Shown here: positions 1 through 4,699 of the stretch, in pieces | Position numbering within the stretch: the stretch's first letter is position 1 | Layout: each line of letters opens with the position of its first letter | Source of the DNA: Bacteroidota bacterium | GTDB taxonomy: Bacteria > Bacteroidota > Ignavibacteria > SZUA-365 | Assembly: GCA_023432805.1 (NCBI GenBank) | Contig: JAEYUG010000117.1 | Location: 1 to 14,928 of the forward strand | Length of the DNA: 14,928 bases | Direction: 5' to 3' | Program-made: the position numbers and the translations under genes | Notes under the pieces: generated by a model | Told to the model about the DNA's origin: nothing | The model's database searches: none | Seen by the model: the letters and a program-made list of their open reading frames with translations, nothing else

Positions 1-5
1 CCCTG

Positions 6-154
6 GGAGGACGGACGCCCTCGTCCGTCTTAGGAGGACGGACGCCCTCGTCCGTCTTAGGAGGACGGACGCCCTCGTCCGTCTTAGGAGGACGGACGCC
101 CTCGTCCGTCTTAGGAGGACGGACGCCCTCGTCCGTCGTGGGAGGACGGACGCC
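6..154. repeat. Tandem array of 27-bp REP-like hairpin repeats
   Basis: Five full units (6-32, 33-59, 60-86, 87-113, 114-140) and a 14-bp partial unit (141-154) are joined head to tail without spacers. Each full unit has arms GACGGACG and CGTCCGTC, an exact 8-bp stem around the loop CCCT. GGAG precedes the stem and TTA follows it in four units; the fifth ends in GTG. A GGAG or GTAG tetranucleotide before a palindrome is the described signature of bacterial REP elements, which RAYT transposases recognise; assignment to that class is inference. There is no T-tract, so the hairpins are not typical terminators. The array may continue to the left of the window. A further copy lies at 4609-4635 inside a coding region. 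Confidence 0.9.
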
Positions 155-171
155 GACCCACCCAATTGGAG

Positions 172-561
172 ATGTCGCGGGGGGTGGCGAGATTGTCTGC
201 CGCATGCATGCGCATGCACCCGCTCACAGACATACGCACATCGATCGTGTCACGTTCCTCGAAGGTTCTCTATGCGACGGTGGGACTCGCCTCCGTCGTC
301 GTTCTCGGCATCGGACTCTTTCGTCCGTTTTCTTCCACACCGGTCGAGGCTCCCGTCGAAGAGCCCGCCGCCGACCAGCTCGAACTGTTTCTCACCGACG
401 GGATGGACTACAGCCTGCCCTTCTCGCGCATCCTCGCCGAGAAGCGCATCGCCAGGAGCCGCGAGATCGCAGGCAGGCATCCCGAACTGGCATCGAAGGC
501 CCGCGAGGTTGAGGATTCCCTCAAAGCGCGGCTGGACCGCAACGCGAAGACCACGCAGTAG
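172..561 (+). CDS. Small single-pass membrane protein, unknown function
   Basis: I do not recognise a family. The protein has a short basic N-terminus, one hydrophobic segment (roughly VLYATVGLASVVVLGIGLF), a Pro/Glu-rich linker (PVEAPVEEPAADQ) and a charged, probably helical C-terminal tail rich in Arg, Glu and Lys. This suggests an inner-membrane anchor with a short soluble tail. The start is uncertain: ATG 172 has GGAG directly abutting it, which is too close to act as a ribosome site. ATG 208, ATG 214 and GTG 247 are alternatives; the last would put the membrane segment almost at the N-terminus. The stop is 15 bp before hypB, so the two are probably co-transcribed. The gene begins just after the hairpin repeat array. 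It may be real only from a later start. Confidence 0.5.
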   Translation: MSRGVARLSAACMRMHPLTDIRTSIVSRSSKVLYATVGLASVVVLGIGLFRPFSSTPVEAPVEEPAADQLELFLTDGMDYSLPFSRILAEKRIARSREIAGRHPELASKAREVEDSLKARLDRNAKTTQ

Positions 562-576
562 GATGAAAGGTACGAC

Positions 577-1239
577 ATGCCTGTGATCACGCTCGAGCGC
601 AAGGTGCTCGAAAAGAACGACGCCATCGCCGCGGGGCTGCGTGCGGATTTCGACGCACAGGGCACGCTGGCAATCAACCTGGTCAGCTCGCCGGGAGCGG
701 GCAAGACGAGTCTGCTCGAACGGACGATCGATCTGGTGAAAGGCGAGCTGAGACTGGCGGTGATCGAGGGCGACGTGCAGACAGACAACGACGCGCAGCG
801 GATCGCGGCGCACGGCGTGCCGGTGGTGCAGATCGTCACGAATGGAATGTGTCATCTCGAGGCCGGTCTCGTGCGCGATGCGCTCGTGTCGGTGCCGCGG
901 GATCTGGATCTGTGTGTGATCGAGAACGTGGGCAATCTGGTGTGTCCCGCCGGCTGGGATCTCGGCGAGCATGCGAAGGTGGTGATTCTGAGCACGACCG
1001 AGGGCGACGACAAACCGGAGAAGTACCCCGCCATGTTTCGTGCCGCACGGGTGATGATCGTCAATAAGATCGATCTGCTGCCCTACGTGCAGTTCGATGT
1101 GGAGCGGTGCGTGGCCGCGGCGCGCGCGGTGAATCGCGACCTCGTGGTGTTTCGCACGTCGTGCACGACGGGCGAGGGACTCGAGCATTGGGCGGACTGG
1201 TTGCGGCAACAGGTTGACCTTTCAAGGAGACAAGCATGA
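577..1239 (+). CDS. hypB: Hydrogenase/urease nickel incorporation GTPase HypB
   Basis: HypB is the cytoplasmic SIMIBI-class GTPase that, with HypA, inserts nickel into [NiFe]-hydrogenase precursors. The 220-aa protein carries the P-loop SSPGAGKT (residues 37-44), the acidic EGDVQTDND segment (64-72), the conserved dimer-interface metal site Cys92-His93 in GMCHLEAG, the ENVGNLVCP motif with Cys123, and the G4 guanine-specificity motif NKID (163-166). The C-terminal SCTTGEG stretch is also typical. It lacks the N-terminal histidine-rich or CXXCGC nickel-storage region of some homologues, so it is the minimal form. AAAGG at 566-570 sits 6 bp before ATG. The TGA overlaps the ATG of the following peptidase gene. 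No hypA or hydrogenase gene is visible here, so partners must lie elsewhere. Confidence 0.95.
   Translation: MPVITLERKVLEKNDAIAAGLRADFDAQGTLAINLVSSPGAGKTSLLERTIDLVKGELRLAVIEGDVQTDNDAQRIAAHGVPVVQIVTNGMCHLEAGLVRDALVSVPRDLDLCVIENVGNLVCPAGWDLGEHAKVVILSTTEGDDKPEKYPAMFRAARVMIVNKIDLLPYVQFDVERCVAAARAVNRDLVVFRTSCTTGEGLEHWADWLRQQVDLSRRQA
1224..1230 (+). promoter_or_regulatory. Ribosome binding site of the M24 peptidase gene
   Basis: AAGGAGA lies inside the last codons of hypB, 5 bp before ATG 1236. It fixes the start of the peptidase gene and supports translation of both genes from one mRNA, with stop and start overlapping as ATGA. Confidence 0.75.
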
Positions 1240-2408
1240 CAGCAGAAAAGATTGAACAGGCGATCGCGATTCTCAACGAGAAGAAGATCGACATGTGGAT
1301 GACCTTCGTGCGCGAGAGTGCGACGATGCCGGATCCCGCGATCGACGTGATCATCGGGCAGCACTGCACCTGGCAGACGGCGTGGATTCTGACGCGCACG
1401 GGCGAGCGCATTGCAATTGCGGGCAGCCTCGATGTTGCGAGCATCCGCGACCGGGGGCTGTACACGCCCGTGCCCTACGTGCAGGGCATCGGTGCCGAAC
1501 TGGTCGCGACGCTGAAGCGGCTCAAGCCGAAAAAGATCGCGATCAACTATTCGACCGACTCCACGTCGGCAGACGGACTGACGCACGGCATGTACCTGGC
1601 GCTCATGAAGTATCTCGAAGGCACGCCGTATGCCTCGCGTCTCGTTTCGTCGCAGGAGGTGCTGGCGGCGTTGCGGGGACGCAAGACACCGGCCGAGATC
1701 GCGAACATCAGGAAGGCGATACGCATCACGCTCGACATCTACGACAAGGTGACGGGCTTCCTCGCGCCGGGAAAAACGGAGCAGGATGTCGCGAATTTCA
1801 TCCTGAAGGAGGCGCGTGCACGCGGCGTCGAGACGGCGTGGGATCCTGACCACTGTCCCGCCGTGTTCACGGGTCCCGAACACGCCGGCGCGCACTACGC
1901 ACCGACGAAGCGGAAGATCGCCGGCGGACATGTGCTGAACACGGATTTCGGTGTGAAGGTCAACGGCTACTGTTCGGACCTGCAGCGCACCTGGTACATC
2001 CGTCGCAAGGGCGAGCGCACGGCTCCCGCCGAGGTGGAGCGCGGGTTTGCGGTGATCCGCGACTCGATCCGCATGGCGCGCGAGGCCCTGCGTCCCGGTG
2101 CGGTCTCGTGGAAGATCGACGCCATCGCGCGCGGTCACATCACGGCCAACGGGTATCCGGAGTTTCCCCACGCGCTCGGCCATCAGGTCGGTCGTGCGGC
2201 GCATGACGGCGGCATCGGGCTGTACCCCAGATGGGAGCGGTACGGGTCGCTTCCCCTCGGGAAGGTCGAGGCGGGACAGGTGTTCACGCTCGAGCCACGG
2301 CTTCCGATCGAGGGGTACGGCGTGGCGACAGTCGAAGAGATGGTGTGGGTGCGGGAAGACGGCGCGGACTGGCTCTCAAAGCCGCAGACGAAGCTGTATG
2401 TTGTCTGA
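1236..2408 (+). CDS. M24 family metallopeptidase (Xaa-Pro aminopeptidase/dipeptidase type)
   Basis: A 390-aa cytoplasmic peptidase with the two-domain layout of creatinase/prolidase relatives: an N-terminal creatinase-like domain (about 1-150) and a C-terminal pita-bread catalytic domain (about 155-385). All five dinuclear-metal ligands can be placed: Asp237 (NTDFG), Asp248 (YCSDLQRTWY), His316 (HALGHQVG), Glu353 (FTLEPRL) and Glu367 (ATVEEMV). The usual GHxxG motif is GHQVG, with PH just before. The family cleaves peptides at Xaa-Pro bonds, but relatives include creatinase and DMSP lyases, so the substrate is not proven. The gene is translationally coupled to hypB (ATGA overlap, AAGGAGA upstream). 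There is no signal peptide. No T-tract terminator follows; a GC palindrome (CCGCCGCGGCGG) lies just after the stop. Confidence 0.9.
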   Translation: MTAEKIEQAIAILNEKKIDMWMTFVRESATMPDPAIDVIIGQHCTWQTAWILTRTGERIAIAGSLDVASIRDRGLYTPVPYVQGIGAELVATLKRLKPKKIAINYSTDSTSADGLTHGMYLALMKYLEGTPYASRLVSSQEVLAALRGRKTPAEIANIRKAIRITLDIYDKVTGFLAPGKTEQDVANFILKEARARGVETAWDPDHCPAVFTGPEHAGAHYAPTKRKIAGGHVLNTDFGVKVNGYCSDLQRTWYIRRKGERTAPAEVERGFAVIRDSIRMAREALRPGAVSWKIDAIARGHITANGYPEFPHALGHQVGRAAHDGGIGLYPRWERYGSLPLGKVEAGQVFTLEPRLPIEGYGVATVEEMVWVREDGADWLSKPQTKLYVV

Positions 2409-2470
2409 CCCCTGCCGCCGCGGCGGTCGGAAGCATCCCCCCATGAAACTTTTTCGAGCGCGCAGCAGTG

Positions 2471-2513
2471 AAATTCGGTATATTGCGTAATTACGTTCAC
2501 TGAAACCGAATTT
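2471..2513 (+). promoter_or_regulatory. Inverted repeat and candidate promoter before the FKBP gene
   Basis: A perfect 9-bp inverted repeat, AAATTCGGT (2471-2479) and ACCGAATTT (2505-2513), brackets a TATATT -10-like box (2479-2484) and an inner palindrome CGTAATTACG (2486-2495). The right arm abuts the ribosome site. The box resembles the Bacteroidota -7 element TAnnTTTG only partly, and I see no convincing -33 element. The AT-rich patch in a GC-rich window supports a regulatory role; the exact function is inference. Confidence 0.45.
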
Positions 2514-2519
2514 AGGAGA
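2514..2519 (+). promoter_or_regulatory. Ribosome binding site of the FKBP gene
   Basis: AGGAGA is 9 bp before ATG 2529 and directly follows the right arm of the inverted repeat. It supports the chosen start, which also gives a complete signal peptide. Confidence 0.7.
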
Positions 2520-2528
2520 TACCCCCAC

Positions 2529-3218
2529 ATGCGGATGACCATGATTGCAGCGGCGATGCTCGTGTGTGCGCTCACTGCGCAGGCACAGCAGCCCGTTCAA
2601 CTCAAGACACAGAAGGACAGCCTCAGCTACGCGCTCGGCATGAACATCGGGATGAACCTGAAGATGCAGAACTTCGACATCGATCCCGTCGTGCTGACTG
2701 CGGCGCTGACCGGTCGCTACGAGGAGAAGGCGACGGCGCTCAACGAGGAGCAGGCGATGCAGCTCATCATGGCCTATCAGCAGAAGGCGCAGGAGAAGCA
2801 GCAGGCCGAGCAGGCGGTGGTCGGCGAGAAGAACAAGATCGAGGGCGAGAAGTTTCTTGCCGAGAACGCCAAGAAGAAGGGCATCAAGATCACCGCGAGC
2901 GGGCTGCAGTACGAGGTCGTCAAGATGGGGACGGGTCCCGTGCCCACGAAGGACGACAAGGTCAAGACGCACTACCATGGCACGTTGATCAGCGGCAAGG
3001 TGTTCGATTCGTCGAAGGATCGCGGTGAGCCGGTCGAATTTCCGGTGACGGGCGTGATTCCCGGCTGGGTCGAGGCGCTGCAGCTGATGCCGGTCGGTTC
3101 GGTCTGGAAGCTGTACATCCCGTCGAATCTGGGCTACGGCGAGCGTGGTGTGAGTGCGGACATCGGTCCCAACACTGTGCTGATTTTCGAGATCGAGCTT
3201 CTCGAGATCGTGAAATAA
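2529..3218 (+). CDS. Secreted FKBP-type peptidyl-prolyl cis-trans isomerase (Mip/FkpA-like)
   Basis: A 229-aa periplasmic or envelope foldase that speeds cis-trans isomerisation of prolyl bonds. A signal peptide covers residues 1-19 with a likely cleavage after AQA; the cysteine at 13 lacks a proper lipobox. Residues 25-115 match the helical Fkp_N dimerisation domain (KDSLSYALGMNIG followed by long Gln/Lys/Glu-rich helices). Residues 120-229 are the FKBP domain, with the pocket residues Tyr149, Phe159-Asp160, Val176-Ile177-Pro178, Trp180 and Tyr203 (LGYGERG), ending in the usual LIFEIELLEI strand. The length is normal for Mip/FkpA proteins. The gene stands alone, with a 120-bp leader before it and a strong terminator after it. 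It probably assists folding of exported proteins, such as the envelope proteins encoded nearby; that link is inference. Confidence 0.93.
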   Translation: MRMTMIAAAMLVCALTAQAQQPVQLKTQKDSLSYALGMNIGMNLKMQNFDIDPVVLTAALTGRYEEKATALNEEQAMQLIMAYQQKAQEKQQAEQAVVGEKNKIEGEKFLAENAKKKGIKITASGLQYEVVKMGTGPVPTKDDKVKTHYHGTLISGKVFDSSKDRGEPVEFPVTGVIPGWVEALQLMPVGSVWKLYIPSNLGYGERGVSADIGPNTVLIFEIELLEIVK

Positions 3219-3241
3219 CCAGAGATCAGAGCAGTGAATGC

Positions 3242-3268
3242 AAAGCGGCCCTCACGGGCCGCTTTTTT
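3242..3268 (+). terminator. Intrinsic terminator after the FKBP gene
   Basis: AAAGCGGCCC and GGGCCGCTTT form a 10-bp perfect stem with loop TCAC, followed by a run of six T (3263-3268). It lies 23 bp after the FKBP stop. The A residues at the left foot would give a short U run on the other strand, so it may also stop transcription of the convergent methyltransferase gene, which ends at 3317. Confidence 0.92.
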
Positions 3269-3316
3269 GTTGCGCTGTCGGTGACGGGTCCGCCCTGCGG
3301 ACGCGTTCGAAGGCGG

Positions 3317-4699
3317 TTAGGTTGCGCGTTCGAGGGTGACGAGCACTTCGACTTCGTCGGTGCCGGCGAAGTTGTCGAAGGGGATGATGCTGCGCACGGT
3401 GTAGCCCGAGGCACTCCACCGCGCCACATCGCGCGGCACGAGATCGATGGCGCAGAAGATGTGCGCGACGCGGGCTGGACGGCGGTCGGCGATGGCTTCG
3501 ATCACACCCTCCTCGACGCCGCCGCGCGGGGGATCGAGCAGGACGATGTCGTCGGGTGTGGATCGCGCCATCGTGCGGTAGACGGTTTCTGGCGTGACGC
3601 CCGCGCGTACGAAGCGCGCGTTTGCCGCGTGCTGCCGGGTGGCGTTGGCCTTCGCCGATGCCACGGATGCGTGTGACAGTTCGATGCCCGTGGCTGCGCG
3701 CAGGTCGGGTGCGAGCGAGAGGGTGAACATGCCGTACCCGCAGTAGAAATCGTAGAACGCGATCGTCTTCTCCGGTTTGAGGAAGGCCGCCACGGTCTGC
3801 ACGAGTCGTTCGCCTCCCTCGGCGTTCACCTGCGTGAACGAGAGGGGATGATGCAGGAACGGCTTCCCCCCGATGCGGTGGAAGATCTCGGAGGCTCCGA
3901 ACAACTTGCGCATCGAGGGCTGTGCGTCGGCATGCCGTGTTCCGAGATAATACCGTCCATCGGTCTCATCCTCGAAGAGAAAGAGTCCCTTGATGTTGAC
4001 GTGCTCGCGCGTGAGCAGCTTCGAGACGGCCGTGGCGGAGCGCATGACGATGGGGTCGAGTCCCTTGACCGAGAGAATCAGCGTCTGCTCGTCGGCATTG
4101 CCCTTGATGACGGCGTGGCGCAGTTCGTCGCCGAGGGGACGGCCTGCCGGCGACTGCAGGGCGGTGGCCAGCGTGTGGTAGATGTCGGCATGGGCGGGCG
4201 CCTCGATGGCGCAGCGTCCGATTTCGACCGCGGGTCCGCCCTGCGGATCGATGAGTCCCAGCCGCGCTCCTCCGCGCTGCGGCTGCCAGGCCTTGCGCTT
4301 CGAAACGATGCGGTACCAGCGTCCCGAGCCCGTACGCACGAGGGGACGCGCCGGGCCGACGAGCTGATGGAGTTTCCAGAAGTCGCGCAGGGCGGCGTCG
4401 CGGGCGTCGGCTTCCTGCGGGTATGGATGGGAGGAGGCGTGGCAGACCCGGCAGCGCTGTCCGTCTGCGTCGGTGCACGCGCCCCGCTCCGGGGGAAGCT
4501 GTGCGCGGTGCAGGGCCCGGAGTTTCGCATGGAAGAGGGCCGCGAAGGAGTCGCGTGGGAGTTCGGGACGGGGGTACCGGGATTCGAACGCGGGTGGAGC
4601 GCCGGTGTGACGGACGGGGGCGTCCGTCCTCCCACGGGGGGGGGATTTTGGTGAACCGGATTTGCGGGGGGGGCGTCCGCCGGATCTCTTGTCAGTCAT
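3317..4699 (-). CDS. TrmA/RlmD-type RNA (uracil-5-)-methyltransferase
   Basis: A 460-aa SAM-dependent enzyme expected to methylate C5 of a uridine in rRNA or tRNA. Visible motifs: FTQVN (288-292), SAM motif I YDFYCGYGMF (316-325), LDPPRGG (388-394), a catalytic-Cys loop with Cys416 (IFCAIDLVPRD; the usual form is SCNPxTLARD) and Glu451 in DEVEVLV as candidate general base. Cys75, Cys83, Cys86 and Cys163 resemble the [4Fe-4S] ligands of RlmC/RlmD, with CX7CX2C spacing. There is no TRAM domain. ATG 4699 overlaps the aroB-aroA stop (ATGACTGA), so the genes are translationally coupled. The first 50 residues are low-complexity, Pro/Arg/Ser/Gly-rich, contain C8 and C9 tracts and an in-frame copy of the hairpin repeat, and are probably not part of the fold. 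The target base cannot be told from sequence. Confidence 0.88.
   Translation of the reverse strand: MTDKRSGGRPPRKSGSPKSPPRGRTDAPVRHTGAPPAFESRYPRPELPRDSFAALFHAKLRALHRAQLPPERGACTDADGQRCRVCHASSHPYPQEADARDAALRDFWKLHQLVGPARPLVRTGSGRWYRIVSKRKAWQPQRGGARLGLIDPQGGPAVEIGRCAIEAPAHADIYHTLATALQSPAGRPLGDELRHAVIKGNADEQTLILSVKGLDPIVMRSATAVSKLLTREHVNIKGLFLFEDETDGRYYLGTRHADAQPSMRKLFGASEIFHRIGGKPFLHHPLSFTQVNAEGGERLVQTVAAFLKPEKTIAFYDFYCGYGMFTLSLAPDLRAATGIELSHASVASAKANATRQHAANARFVRAGVTPETVYRTMARSTPDDIVLLDPPRGGVEEGVIEAIADRRPARVAHIFCAIDLVPRDVARWSASGYTVRSIIPFDNFAGTDEVEVLVTLERAT
4609..4635 (-). repeat. Single hairpin-repeat copy inside the methyltransferase gene
   Basis: Read on the minus strand this 27-bp copy matches 138-164 in its first 17 bases and the stem of the array units thereafter. 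The sole difference from a standard hairpin is in the loop (CCCC instead of CCCT), so both 8-bp arms are intact. It is translated in frame as RGRTDAPVRH, the same reading frame that gives RTDALVR from the array. Confidence 0.85.
4636..4644 (-). repeat. C9 homopolymer tract in the methyltransferase gene
   Basis: Nine consecutive G on the plus strand, C on the coding strand, fall at codons 19-22 of the methyltransferase. The tract is one of two adjacent mononucleotide runs within the first 25 codons and is a possible slippage site. Confidence 0.8.
4666..4673 (-). repeat. C8 homopolymer tract in the methyltransferase gene
   Basis: Eight consecutive G on the plus strand, C on the coding strand, fall at codons 9-12 of the methyltransferase, 21 bp upstream (in coding direction) of the C9 tract. 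A one-base change here would shift the whole enzyme out of frame. Confidence 0.8.

Noticed and set aside
6..154. CRISPR array
   Set aside because: Units are contiguous with no unique spacers, and no cas gene is present.
250..1209. Long minus-strand open frame antisense to the small protein and hypB
   Set aside because: It is Arg/His-rich, lacks known motifs and lies opposite clearly recognised hypB; typical of antisense frames in GC-rich DNA.
1083..2204. Minus-strand open frame of 373 codons opposite the M24 peptidase
   Set aside because: Arg-rich composition with no motifs; the plus strand carries all five metal ligands of a real peptidase.
2413..2424. GC palindrome CCGCCGCGGCGG after the M24 gene as a terminator
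   Set aside because: There is no loop and no T-run directly after it; the T5 stretch at 2450-2454 is too far away.
4566..4600. tRNA-like T-arm string (GGATTCGAACG) on the plus strand
   Set aside because: No acceptor stem or anticodon arm can be completed; the opposite strand encodes PAFESRYPRPEL of the methyltransferase.
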